Of a stretch of 64,000 nt of DNA, positions 51,605 to 60,053 are shown piece after piece. Made by a program: the position numbers and the translations under genes. Within the stretch, counting starts at the first letter, position 1. Each line of letters begins with the position of its first letter. The DNA is from Pseudomonas kribbensis (GTDB lineage: Bacteria > Pseudomonadota > Gammaproteobacteria > Pseudomonadales > Pseudomonadaceae): assembly GCF_003352185.1 (NCBI RefSeq), contig NZ_CP029608.1:2976001-3040000 (forward strand), written 5' to 3'. Below the pieces are notes generated by a model, which searched no databases, was not told the DNA's origin, and saw only the letters and a program-made list of their open reading frames with translations.

Positions 51605-53077
51605 TCAGGACAGAATGCTTTCCAGCGTCCGCGTCACGCCTTCTTCTCGCAAGCTGTTCAGGCACCACTCAAACGCTGCGACAAACTCCTTCGAACGCGG
51701 TATCGCCCCCCCGAAAATCTCCTCAACCCCCAACAACCGCTCAGTGATCAAGGCATCCTCCGCCACCAACGCCTGACAAAACGCCGCCCGAGGATCCGGA
51801 ATCGAATAAGTGTCGCCATTCTCATCCACGCCCTTCAGATAAAGCGCCCACGCCGCCACAACCAGCGCCGCTCGTTTAGTCTCGCGCCCATCGGCAATCA
51901 ACCGATTGATCGTCGGAATGGTGAACTTGGGAAACTTCGACGACCCATCTGAGCAAACCCGCTCCAGCTGATCGGCAATCGCCTGATTGGAGAACCGCGC
52001 CACCAGCGTGTTCTTGTACTCGGTCAGGTCGATGCCCGGCACCGGCGCCAGTTGCGGGGTCACGTCCAGGTCCATGTAGGCGCGCATGTAGCGCACGAAC
52101 AGTGGGTCATTCATTGTGTCGTGGACGAAGCGGTAACCCTTCAGAAAGCCCAGATAGGTCAGGGCCAGATGGCTGCCGTTGAGCAGTTTGATCTTCATCT
52201 CTTCGTAGGGCGAAACATCGTCGGTGAATTGCACGCCGACCTTTTCCCAGGCCGGGCGGCCGTTGACGAATTTGTCTTCCAGCACCCATTGCACAAACGG
52301 TTCGCAGACCACCGGCCAGGCATCGTCGACGGCGTGTTTGTCCGCCAGTTGCAGGCGATGCGCGGTGCTGGTCATCGGCGTGATGCGGTCGACCATGGCG
52401 TTGGGGAAGCTGACGTTGGCGTCGATCCAGTCGCGCAAGTCAGGATCCAACAGCGCGGTAAAGGCCAGCAGTGCCTTGCGGGTGACGGCGCCGTTGTGCG
52501 GCAGGTTATCGCAGGACATCACGGTGAACGCCGGAATGCCCGCCTTGCGTCGCCTGGCCAGCGCTGCACAAAGGAAGCCGAACACGGTTTGCGGCTGCTG
52601 CGGGTAGGTCAGATCATGCTGAATCTGCGGCAGGTGCGCCATGAACTCGCCGTTGCTGTCATCGATGCAATAGCCGCCCTCGGTGATGGTCAGCGAGACG
52701 ATGCGGATCTGCGGATCGGCGAGTTTGTCGATCAGCACCTGGGCGCTGTCGCTGGCCAGCAGCATGTCGCGGATCGCGCCGATGACGCGGACTTCGGTGT
52801 CGTCGCTGTCGCCGAGTTCGAACAGGGTGAACAAATAGTCCTGTTCCTTGAGATCGTCCCGGGCGCGGCGGTCTTCAGCGCGCAGACCGACACCGCAGAT
52901 CGCCCAGTCCAGCGCTTCGCCGGTGTTCATCAGCGCATCGGTGTAATACGCCTGATGCGCGCGGTGGAAGCCGCCGACGCCGATGTGGGCGAGGCCCTGG
53001 CGGGTGTCGCTAAGGCTGTAGGACGGCAGTTTCACCTCGACGGCGAGGCGGTTGAGGTTTTGCTGGTTCAGTTTCAT
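51605..53077 (-). CDS. mtlD: mannitol 2-dehydrogenase (polyol-specific long-chain dehydrogenase)
   Basis: A 490-residue NAD-dependent enzyme oxidising mannitol to fructose, and arabitol and sorbitol to their ketoses. The N-terminal cofactor site is LAHIGVGGFHRAHQAYY. The catalytic segment KIKLLNGSHLALTYLG gives K295, N300 and H303, the positions known for the P. fluorescens enzyme. It lies between mtlK (upstream) and mtlY. Confidence 0.95.
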   Translation of the reverse strand: MKLNQQNLNRLAVEVKLPSYSLSDTRQGLAHIGVGGFHRAHQAYYTDALMNTGEALDWAICGVGLRAEDRRARDDLKEQDYLFTLFELGDSDDTEVRVIGAIRDMLLASDSAQVLIDKLADPQIRIVSLTITEGGYCIDDSNGEFMAHLPQIQHDLTYPQQPQTVFGFLCAALARRRKAGIPAFTVMSCDNLPHNGAVTRKALLAFTALLDPDLRDWIDANVSFPNAMVDRITPMTSTAHRLQLADKHAVDDAWPVVCEPFVQWVLEDKFVNGRPAWEKVGVQFTDDVSPYEEMKIKLLNGSHLALTYLGFLKGYRFVHDTMNDPLFVRYMRAYMDLDVTPQLAPVPGIDLTEYKNTLVARFSNQAIADQLERVCSDGSSKFPKFTIPTINRLIADGRETKRAALVVAAWALYLKGVDENGDTYSIPDPRAAFCQALVAEDALITERLLGVEEIFGGAIPRSKEFVAAFEWCLNSLREEGVTRTLESILS

Positions 53078-53093
53078 CGGGTCAGTCTCGAAA

Positions 53094-54197
53094 TCAGGCG
53101 GCGGCGCGCAGCGGGCGGGTCAGCGCCACGCCGTCGGCATCGAACAGATGGCAGTGGGCGGCGTCCAGGTGCAGGTTCAGTTGTTCGCCGTAACGGCTCG
53201 CCAGATCACCGCGCACGCGCATGGTCAGGGCTTCGCCGGCGTTGGTCTTGACGTGGCAGAAGGTGTCGCTGCCCAGCCGTTCGCTGACGTCGGCGGTGAC
53301 TTGCAGGGTGCAGTCGCCCGGTTGCGCCAGTTCCAGATGTTCCGGGCGAATGCCCAGGGTCACGGCGCTGCCGACGCTCAGGTTCGACGCATTGAACGGC
53401 AGAGTGATGCGGGTGCCGGCGTCCAGCGAGACTTCGCAGCTCTGGCCGTCGATCCGCGCGATCTTACCCTTGAGGAAGCCCATTTTCGGCGTGCCGAGGA
53501 AGCCGGCGACAAACAGGTTGGCGGGGTTGTGATACAGCTCCAGCGGCGAGCCGACCTGCTCGATCTTGCCGCCATTGAGTACCACGACCTTGTCGGCCAT
53601 GGTCATGGCCTCGACCTGATCGTGGGTCACATAGATCATGGTCGCTTTCAGGTCCTTGTGCAGGCGCAGCAGTTCCAGGCGCATCTGCACCCGCAGGGCG
53701 GCGTCGAGGTTGGACAGCGGTTCGTCGAACAGGAAGATTTTCGGGTTGCGCACGATCGCCCGGCCGATGGCCACGCGCTGACGCTGGCCGCCGGACAGTT
53801 GTTTCGGCTTGCGTTCCAGCATCGGGCCCAGTTCGAGAATCCGCGCCGCTTCGCCGACTTTTTTCTCGACTTCCGCCTTCGGTACGCCGGCCAGGTCGAG
53901 GGCGAACGACATGTTCTTTTTCACGGTCATGTGCGGATACAGGGCGTAGGTCTGGAACACCATCGCCAGGTCACGCTTGGCCGGGCTGACTTCAGTGATG
54001 TCGCGTCCGTCCAGTTCGATGGTGCCGCCGCTGACTTCTTCAAGGCCGGCGATCAGTCGCAGCAAGGTGGATTTGCCGCAGCCCGACGGGCCGACGAACA
54101 CCACGAATTCCTTGTCGTTCACCTCAAGGTCGATGCCCTTGATGATGGAAAAGCCTTCGAAGCCTTTTTGCAGATTCTTGATTTTCAGGTTGGCCAT
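53094..54197 (-). CDS. mtlK: polyol ABC transporter, ATP-binding protein
   Basis: A 367-residue ATPase of the MalK/UgpC type. Walker A is GPSGCGKST at 36-44, the signature is [13 protein letters not shown] and Walker B is [13 protein letters not shown]. The C-terminal TOBE-like regulatory domain (GIRPEHLEL) is present. It powers mannitol and sorbitol import through MtlF and MtlG. The in-frame extension to 54797 overlaps mtlG and lacks support. Confidence 0.93.
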   Translation of the reverse strand: MANLKIKNLQKGFEGFSIIKGIDLEVNDKEFVVFVGPSGCGKSTLLRLIAGLEEVSGGTIELDGRDITEVSPAKRDLAMVFQTYALYPHMTVKKNMSFALDLAGVPKAEVEKKVGEAARILELGPMLERKPKQLSGGQRQRVAIGRAIVRNPKIFLFDEPLSNLDAALRVQMRLELLRLHKDLKATMIYVTHDQVEAMTMADKVVVLNGGKIEQVGSPLELYHNPANLFVAGFLGTPKMGFLKGKIARIDGQSCEVSLDAGTRITLPFNASNLSVGSAVTLGIRPEHLELAQPGDCTLQVTADVSERLGSDTFCHVKTNAGEALTMRVRGDLASRYGEQLNLHLDAAHCHLFDADGVALTRPLRAAA

Positions 54198-54220
54198 GGT
54201 GGCGCTCCTTTTGCGAATTC

Positions 54221-55051
54221 TTATTTGACGGCGCCGAACGACAGGCCGCGCACCAGTTGTTTCTGGCTGATCCAGCCGAAGATCAGGATTGGCGCGCAGG
54301 CCAGGGTCGACACGGCCGACAACTTGGCCCAGAACAAGCCTTCGGGGCTTGAGTAGGAGGCGATCAACGCGGTCAGCGGCGCGGCTTTGGACGAGGTCAG
54401 GTTCAGCGACCAGAACGCCTCGTTCCAGCATAGGATCAGCGACAGCAGCACCGTCGAGGCGAGGCCGCCCTTGGCGATCGGCAGCAACACGCGGAGCATT
54501 TCCTGAGCCAGGGTGGCGCCGTCGAGGCGGGCGGCTTCGAGGATGTCTTTGGGGATGTCCTTGAAGTAGGTGTAAACCATCCAGACCACGATCGGCAGGT
54601 TGATCAGCGTGTAGATCACGATCAGCGCGATGCGCGTGTCCAGCAGGCCGAAACTCTTGGCCAGCAGGTAGATCGGCATCAGCACGCCCACCGGTGGCAG
54701 CATTTTGGTGGAGAGCATCCACAGCAGCGTGCCTTTGGTGCGCTGGGTTTCGTAGAACGCCATCGAGTAGGCCGCCGGCACCGCGATCAGCAGGCACAGG
54801 GCGGTGGCGCTGAAGGAAATCACTACCGAGTTCCAGGCGAAACTGAAGTAGTCGCTGCGCTCGTTGATGTGCAGGTAGTTCTCCAGCGTCGGCGTGAAGA
54901 ACAGCTGCGGTGGCGTGGCGAAGGCGTCGATTTCAGTCTTGAAACTGGTCAGCACCATCCAGAAGATCGGGAAGAAAATGATGATCGCGATGGCCCAGGC
55001 CAGCGTGCCGAGCAGCAGGCTTTGCAGCCGGCGGGATTGTTGAAGAGTCAT
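54221..55051 (-). CDS. mtlG: polyol ABC transporter permease MtlG
   Basis: A 276-residue permease of the MalG type with about six membrane helices. The EAA loop is [25 protein letters not shown] near residue 190, which couples to MtlK. Its N terminus is [23 protein letters not shown]. It lies between mtlF and mtlK, all on the minus strand. Confidence 0.93.
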   Translation of the reverse strand: MTLQQSRRLQSLLLGTLAWAIAIIIFFPIFWMVLTSFKTEIDAFATPPQLFFTPTLENYLHINERSDYFSFAWNSVVISFSATALCLLIAVPAAYSMAFYETQRTKGTLLWMLSTKMLPPVGVLMPIYLLAKSFGLLDTRIALIVIYTLINLPIVVWMVYTYFKDIPKDILEAARLDGATLAQEMLRVLLPIAKGGLASTVLLSLILCWNEAFWSLNLTSSKAAPLTALIASYSSPEGLFWAKLSAVSTLACAPILIFGWISQKQLVRGLSFGAVK

Positions 55052-55059
55052 GGCAGGCC

Positions 55060-55986
55060 TCAGGCTTTGTCAGTCAGGTTTTTGCCAATCATCCGCACCA
55101 GAATGATCGCGGCGATGTTGGCGATGACCACGGCGATCAGGCCGCCGGCCGAGGCCATGCCGACGTCGAACTGCACCAGCGCCTGGTTGTAGATCAGGTA
55201 CGCGAGGTTGGTCGACGCATAGCCGGGGCCACCGTTGGTGGTGGTGAAGATTTCGGCGAACACCGACAGCAGGAAGATCGTCTCGATCATGACGACCACC
55301 GCGATCGGACGCGCCAGATGCGGCAGGGTCAGGTGCCAGAAGATCGCGACAGGGCCGGCGCCGTCGAGGCGGGCGGCTTCTTTCTGTTCCTGGTCGAGGG
55401 ACTGCATGGCGGTCATCAGGATCAGGATCGCGAAGGGCAGCCATTGCCACGACACGATGATGATGATCGACAGCAGCGGGTAGTGCGCCAGCCAGTCCAC
55501 CGGTTGCGCGCCGAACAGCTTCCAGAGGTAGGCGAGGATCCCGGAGACCGGGTGGAAGATCAGGTTCTTCCAGATCAGTGCACCGACTGTGGGCATGATG
55601 AAAAACGGCGAAATCAGCATCACCCGCACGATGCCGCGACCGAAGAACTCGCTGGCTTCCAGCAACGCACTGATCAACACGCCGAACACCACGCTGATCA
55701 GCAACACACTGCCCACCAGCAACAAGGTGTTAGTGGCGCCGGGCAGGAAGCCCGAATCGGTCAGAAAGTAGGTGAAGTTATCCAGCCCGACGAATTCGTT
55801 GATGCCCGGGTCGAGCAGGTTGTAGCGGATCGTCGAGAAATAGACGGTCATGCCCAGCGGCACGATCATCCACAGCAGCAACAGGGCCACCGAAGGGCTG
55901 ACCAGAAACCAGCCGGGATTGGCCACGCGGTTTTTGCGCCGGGGTTGCGACAGGTCGATGTGGGCTTTGGCAGTTGAAGTATTCAT
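55060..55986 (-). CDS. mtlF: polyol ABC transporter permease MtlF
   Basis: A 308-residue permease of the MalF type with six or more membrane helices (for example GWFLVSPSVALLLLWMIVPL). The EAA loop is [25 protein letters not shown]. It pairs with MtlG. The gap to mtlE is 145 bases and contains a REP pair. The start is ATG 55986 after GAGGATC. Confidence 0.93.
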   Translation of the reverse strand: MNTSTAKAHIDLSQPRRKNRVANPGWFLVSPSVALLLLWMIVPLGMTVYFSTIRYNLLDPGINEFVGLDNFTYFLTDSGFLPGATNTLLLVGSVLLISVVFGVLISALLEASEFFGRGIVRVMLISPFFIMPTVGALIWKNLIFHPVSGILAYLWKLFGAQPVDWLAHYPLLSIIIIVSWQWLPFAILILMTAMQSLDQEQKEAARLDGAGPVAIFWHLTLPHLARPIAVVVMIETIFLLSVFAEIFTTTNGGPGYASTNLAYLIYNQALVQFDVGMASAGGLIAVVIANIAAIILVRMIGKNLTDKA

Positions 55987-56025
55987 GAGGATCACAACCG
56001 TTTTAAAAGACAGACTCGATCCACT

Positions 56026-56115
56026 GTGGGAGCGAGCCTGCTCGCGATGAGGGTGGTCCATCCGCCACATTTATTGAGACCGGATTACCGCTATCGCGAG
56101 CAGGCTCGCTCCCAC
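56026..56115. repeat. REP doublet (REPIN), copy 2, between mtlE and mtlF
   Basis: Inverted 22-bp REPs at 56026-56047 and 56094-56115, identical to those at 48365-48456, with 46 bases between them. They lie in transcribed DNA after the mtlE stop and before mtlF, and can fold into a long RNA hairpin. Confidence 0.9.
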
Positions 56116-56131
56116 ATGGAAATGCGCAGGA

Positions 56132-57442
56132 TTACTTCGGATAACCCGCGCGCTTCATCTCGCGTTCGGTGGTTTGCTGCGCGGCGGCCAGGGCCTGGTC
56201 GACCGTGGTCTGGCCGATCAGTGCCGCCGAGAACAGCTTGCCGACCTGGGTGCCGATGCCCTGGAACTCGGGAATGGTCACCAGTTGAATGCCGATGTAA
56301 GGCACGGGCTTGAGGCTCGGTTTGCTCGGATCAGCCGCTTTCAGCGATTCAAGCGTCACCTTGGCAAACGGCGCTGCGCTCATGTAAGCCTCGCTGTAGG
56401 TCGAGGCGCGAGTGCCCGGCGGTACGTTGGCGATGCCGTCGGTCTTGGCGACCAGTTCGCCGTACTCCTTGGAGGTGGCCCAGGCGCTGAACTCCTTGGC
56501 AGCATCCTTGGCCTTGGAGCTGGTCGGAATCGCCAGCGCCCACGAGTACAGCCACGCCGAGCCTTTATCGGTGACCTGATGTGGCGCGTAGGTGAAGCCG
56601 ACGTGATCGGCGACCTTGCTCTGGGTCTTGTCGGTGACGAACGAGCCGGCGACGCTGGCATCGACCCAGATCGCGCATTTGCCGCTGTTGAACAGCGCGA
56701 GGTTCTCGTTGAAACCGTTGCTGGAGGCACCCGGTGGACCGGATTTTTTCATGGTGTCGACGTAGAAGTTCAGCGCGTTCTTCCATTCCGGGCCGCTGAA
56801 TTCGGGTTTCCACTGCTCATCGAACCAGCGTGCGCCGTAGGCGTTGGCCACGGTGGTGATCAGCGCCATGTTCTCGCCCCAGCCAGCTTTGCCGCGCAGG
56901 CAGATGCCGTATTGTTCCTTGTCCTTGTTGGTGAGCTTTTCGGCGAAGCCGGCGATCTGCTCCCAGGTCGGACGCTCCGGCATGGTCAGGCCGGCGTCCT
57001 TGAACAGGTCGGTGCGGTAATAGGTGATGGAGCTTTCGGCGTAGAACGGCAGGGCGTACAGCGAACCCTTGACCGACAGGCCTTCACGCACCGACGGGAA
57101 CACATCGTCGAGGGCGTAGCTGGCCGGCAGATCCTTCATCGGCTCCAGCCAGCCCTTGGCGCCCCAGAGTGCGGCTTCGTACATGCCGATGGTCAACACG
57201 TCGAACTGACCACCCTGGGTGGCGATGTCGGTGGTCAGGCGCTGGCGCAGGACGTTTTCTTCCAGCACGACCCAGTTCAACTTGATGTCCGGGTGCTCGG
57301 TCTCGAAGGTTTTCGAGAGCTTTTGCATGCGGATCATGTCGCTGTTGTTGACGGTGGCGATGGTCAGAGTCTGGGCGCCAAGGCTGACGCTGCTGAGGGT
57401 CATGCAGGTGAGGGCAAGCAGAGCTTTTGCAGTGGGTTGCAT
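56132..57442 (-). CDS. mtlE: polyol ABC transporter, periplasmic binding protein MtlE
   Basis: A 436-residue periplasmic binding protein with a signal peptide (MQPTAKALLALTCMTLSSVS, cut near LGA). The mature N terminus QTLTIATVNNSDMIRMQKLSK and FDVLTIGMYEAALWGAKGWLEPM match family-1 sugar-binding proteins. It binds mannitol, sorbitol or arabitol for the FGK transporter. It is the first gene of the operon, with a 227-base upstream region likely bound by MtlR. A catabolite-repression-type motif lies 43 bases before the start. Confidence 0.93.
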   Translation of the reverse strand: MQPTAKALLALTCMTLSSVSLGAQTLTIATVNNSDMIRMQKLSKTFETEHPDIKLNWVVLEENVLRQRLTTDIATQGGQFDVLTIGMYEAALWGAKGWLEPMKDLPASYALDDVFPSVREGLSVKGSLYALPFYAESSITYYRTDLFKDAGLTMPERPTWEQIAGFAEKLTNKDKEQYGICLRGKAGWGENMALITTVANAYGARWFDEQWKPEFSGPEWKNALNFYVDTMKKSGPPGASSNGFNENLALFNSGKCAIWVDASVAGSFVTDKTQSKVADHVGFTYAPHQVTDKGSAWLYSWALAIPTSSKAKDAAKEFSAWATSKEYGELVAKTDGIANVPPGTRASTYSEAYMSAAPFAKVTLESLKAADPSKPSLKPVPYIGIQLVTIPEFQGIGTQVGKLFSAALIGQTTVDQALAAAQQTTEREMKRAGYPK

Positions 57443-57484
57443 CGTGCACTCCTTTTCTGCGCCCGGAGGGGGACAGAAGGACAG

Positions 57485-57492
57485 TTATTGTT
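57485..57492 (-). promoter_or_regulatory. possible Hfq/Crc catabolite-repression site in the mtlE leader
   Basis: The minus strand reads AACAATAA within ACAAAAACAATAACTG, an exact AAnAAnAA match to the A-rich motif bound by Hfq with Crc in pseudomonads. It is about 43 bases upstream of the mtlE start and would act on mRNA if the transcript begins further upstream. Confidence 0.4.
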
Positions 57493-57521
57493 TTTGTGTC
57501 TTCCGGCTGCAGGAAGAATGT

Positions 57522-57593
57522 GCACTGATTACAGCCTTCAATCGCAGGGCTGACAAATCATCCCTAGCACTTGAATCGATACTTTTTTGCACT
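57522..57593 (-). promoter_or_regulatory. AGTGC repeats upstream of mtlE, candidate MtlR sites
   Basis: On the minus strand AGTGC occurs at 57593-57589, 57571-57567 and 57526-57522. The first two are 22 bases apart, two turns of the helix, as expected for AraC/XylS half-sites. They are 80-150 bases before mtlE. Confidence 0.35.
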
Positions 57594-57669
57594 CGGGATT
57601 GGAATGATTAACGCAGGTAAGGGGATTTCAGAAGGTCAGGGTCGATGAAACCGTACAGGTTTTCAGGCG

Positions 57670-58575
57670 TCAGCCGTGGTTCTGCTCGGTCAGGCGCTGC
57701 ACCACCAGCCGCCGATAATGGGAAGGCGTCATGCCCTTGAGCTGCTGAAAGCGCCGGTTGAAATTGGAAATGTTGTTGAAGCCCGACTCGAAGCACACCT
57801 CGGTCACCGGTTTGTCACCGTCCGCCAGCAGTTCGCAGGATTTGCTGATGCGCAGGCGATTGACGAACTCGATGAAATTGCGCCCCGTGGCCTGCTTGAA
57901 CACCCGGCTGAAATAGGTGGGTTTCATGCCCAGATGCTCGGCGACTTCCTCTAGCGGCAGTTCGCGGGCGTAGTGGGCGAAGATGTAATCCACCGCACGG
58001 TTGGTGCGGTCGATGTTGTGTTCGTCGGCCAGTTGCGGGGTGGTTGCGCCGGACAGCAGTTGGTAGTCGTCGCAGGCCGCCAACAATTCCATCAGGATGA
58101 AAAAGTGACCGAGACGGGTGATGCCGCTTGAATCGGCAATGCGTTGCATCAGGGTCATGGCCTGACGAATCGTCTGCGGAGAGCGGAATTCGATGCCGTA
58201 TTGCGCGCGCTCAAGCAGCGGCGCCAGGGTCTTGAGTTCGGCGAATACCTGATGACCGCTTTCGAACAGTTCATCGGTGAAGTTGACCAGCATGTCGCGC
58301 TTCTCGACCACTTCGTCTTCGGCCACCTGGCTGATCCAGTTGTGCGGCAGGTTGGGGCCGGTGAGGAACAGTGTCTGGGGGTAGAAGTTGCCGATGTAGT
58401 CGCCGATGAACACCTTGCCCGAACTGGCCACGATCAAATGCAGTTCGTATTCCTTGTGGAAATGCCAGCGCACCAGCGGGCAGGGGAAACCGTGCTGGCG
58501 ATAGATGATGGACAACCCGTTGTGGTCATCCATCAATTCATAAGAGGGGTCGGTCACGCGGGCGGTTCGGGTCAT
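57670..58575 (-). CDS. mtlR: AraC-family activator MtlR
   Basis: A 301-residue regulator. The C-terminal double helix-turn-helix has LPLEEVAEHLGMKPTYFSRVFKQATGRNFIEFVNRLRI and SCELLADGDKPVTEVCFESGFNNISNFNRRF; the N-terminal part (VRWHFHKEYELHLIVASSG) is a cupin-type ligand domain. It should activate mtlE-Z in the presence of mannitol, sorbitol or arabitol. It is co-oriented with mtlE and lies just upstream, 227 bases away. The start is ATG 58575. Confidence 0.9.
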   Translation of the reverse strand: MTRTARVTDPSYELMDDHNGLSIIYRQHGFPCPLVRWHFHKEYELHLIVASSGKVFIGDYIGNFYPQTLFLTGPNLPHNWISQVAEDEVVEKRDMLVNFTDELFESGHQVFAELKTLAPLLERAQYGIEFRSPQTIRQAMTLMQRIADSSGITRLGHFFILMELLAACDDYQLLSGATTPQLADEHNIDRTNRAVDYIFAHYARELPLEEVAEHLGMKPTYFSRVFKQATGRNFIEFVNRLRISKSCELLADGDKPVTEVCFESGFNNISNFNRRFQQLKGMTPSHYRRLVVQRLTEQNHG

Positions 58576-58684
58576 GGTCGGGCGCTTTTTTTGTTATCGC
58601 CCGGCGATCATGCCTCTTTGTGCGCGGGGTGCGCCAGTTTCCATTGCGGCTCAAAGCGTGCGTTGTCGGGTCTTCATCAAGCGA

Positions 58685-59974
58685 TTACTTGTTCTGGTTC
58701 TTTGCCTCAATCCACTGCGCCATGTATTGGGTACTTTTGTGTGAGTGGTGGCGCAGCATGCTGCCGATAAAGTTTTGGCGTCTTAGTTGAGCAATGTTTT
58801 GGCGACACTCCTGCAACTTGTTGATCAACGCCGGTCCATGTATGGCTTGCGGGTAAACGTCGTTGAGCAGTGCTTGTCCCTGAGACTGAGCCGCTTGCCA
58901 GCGGACCTCGTCGCGATAGAGTTCAACGGCGGCATTGGCCAGATCCTGCGCCGTACGACAAATGGCGCCCGGCCAGGGTTGGTCAGTGTGCATGCCTTCA
59001 GCGCCGATCGGCGTGGTGACACTCGGCGTGCCGCAGAGCATGGCGTCGATCAGTTTGCCCTTGATCCCGGCGCCGAAACGCAAGGGCGCCAGGCAGATGC
59101 GCGCATCGGACATCACCTGCAACGCATCCTCCGCCCAGTTCATGATGTGAAAACCCTGCGCGGCATTGTGCAAGGCTGCTGCCTTGGGCGGCGTGTAGGC
59201 GCCGTAGATGTGCAATTGTGCTTTCGGCAATTGTTCACGGATCAGCGGCCAGACGGCCGATTTCATCCATAAAACCGCGTCCCAGTTCGGTGCGTGGCGG
59301 AAATTGCCGATACTGAGGAAATGCGCGCGCTTCTCGAAAGGCTTTGCCGGAGCGCTGGACGGTTTGACCATCAACGGGCACCAGTGCAGCAACTCGGGCG
59401 GAAGCTTGAACTGCTGCACCAGCAACTCGATTTCCACCTGTGAAATCATCAGGTTCAGATCGCAGCGGTAGAGCGCGGCAATCTCGCGTTTGGCCAGGTC
59501 GGTGTCTGCCATCAGTTCGAACTCTTCACGCAGCGCAGGCGCGAACAATTCATGGAAGTCATTCGCGTCATCGCTGGCCTTCAGCCGATCTTTCAAGCGC
59601 TGATGGCGAGCGTGCCGCAAACTCTGCAAATCCGATGTTTCCAGTACGCGCAGCGCATTGGGACAATGTTTTTCCACGCGCCAGCCGAATTGTTCTTCGA
59701 TCATGAACTGGTCGAACAGCACGATATCCGGTGCCAGCTCGCTGACGAAGACATCGAAGCTGCTGTTGTTCAATTCGATCGGAACAGTGCGAATGCCCAG
59801 TTCGGCAAGATCGGCCGGATGTTCGCCAACGCCCGCCGGGCTGGCAAAGGTTATTTGCCAGCCCTGTTGCAGGAACGTCTCGAGAATCTGCATCACATGT
59901 CCGCTCGCGGCCGAGGAGCGGGGTTCCGGCCAGACGTAACCAATGACAAGGACTTTGGTTGCGGGCTGGTGCAT
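58685..59974 (-). CDS. glycosyltransferase family 4-like protein
   Basis: A 429-residue cytoplasmic glycosyltransferase of GT-B fold. The N terminus VLVIGYVWPEPRSSAASGHVMQI is typical; the C-terminal half has FLSIGNFRHAPNWDAVLWM, AQLHIYGAYTPP, APLRFGAGIKGKLIDAMLCGTPSVTTPIGAEGM, the nucleotide-sugar binding segment of GT4. The acceptor and sugar are unknown. The start ATG 59974 (MHQPATK) is preferred over an earlier codon. It lies downstream of the large toxin-like gene on the same strand, about 80 bases away. Confidence 0.82.
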   Translation of the reverse strand: MHQPATKVLVIGYVWPEPRSSAASGHVMQILETFLQQGWQITFASPAGVGEHPADLAELGIRTVPIELNNSSFDVFVSELAPDIVLFDQFMIEEQFGWRVEKHCPNALRVLETSDLQSLRHARHQRLKDRLKASDDANDFHELFAPALREEFELMADTDLAKREIAALYRCDLNLMISQVEIELLVQQFKLPPELLHWCPLMVKPSSAPAKPFEKRAHFLSIGNFRHAPNWDAVLWMKSAVWPLIREQLPKAQLHIYGAYTPPKAAALHNAAQGFHIMNWAEDALQVMSDARICLAPLRFGAGIKGKLIDAMLCGTPSVTTPIGAEGMHTDQPWPGAICRTAQDLANAAVELYRDEVRWQAAQSQGQALLNDVYPQAIHGPALINKLQECRQNIAQLRRQNFIGSMLRHHSHKSTQYMAQWIEAKNQNK

Positions 59975-60053
59975 AAACGGAATTCCCTGGAGCGTGTGTA
60001 AGAAAAATCGGCCGCGCATTAGAACACACCAGGTCAGGCTTGGTGGGATGTCG

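Noticed and set aside
53094..54797. N-terminal extension of mtlK by 200 residues
   Set aside because: The extension overlaps mtlG and has mirror-type composition; the ABC domain starts at [10 protein letters not shown].
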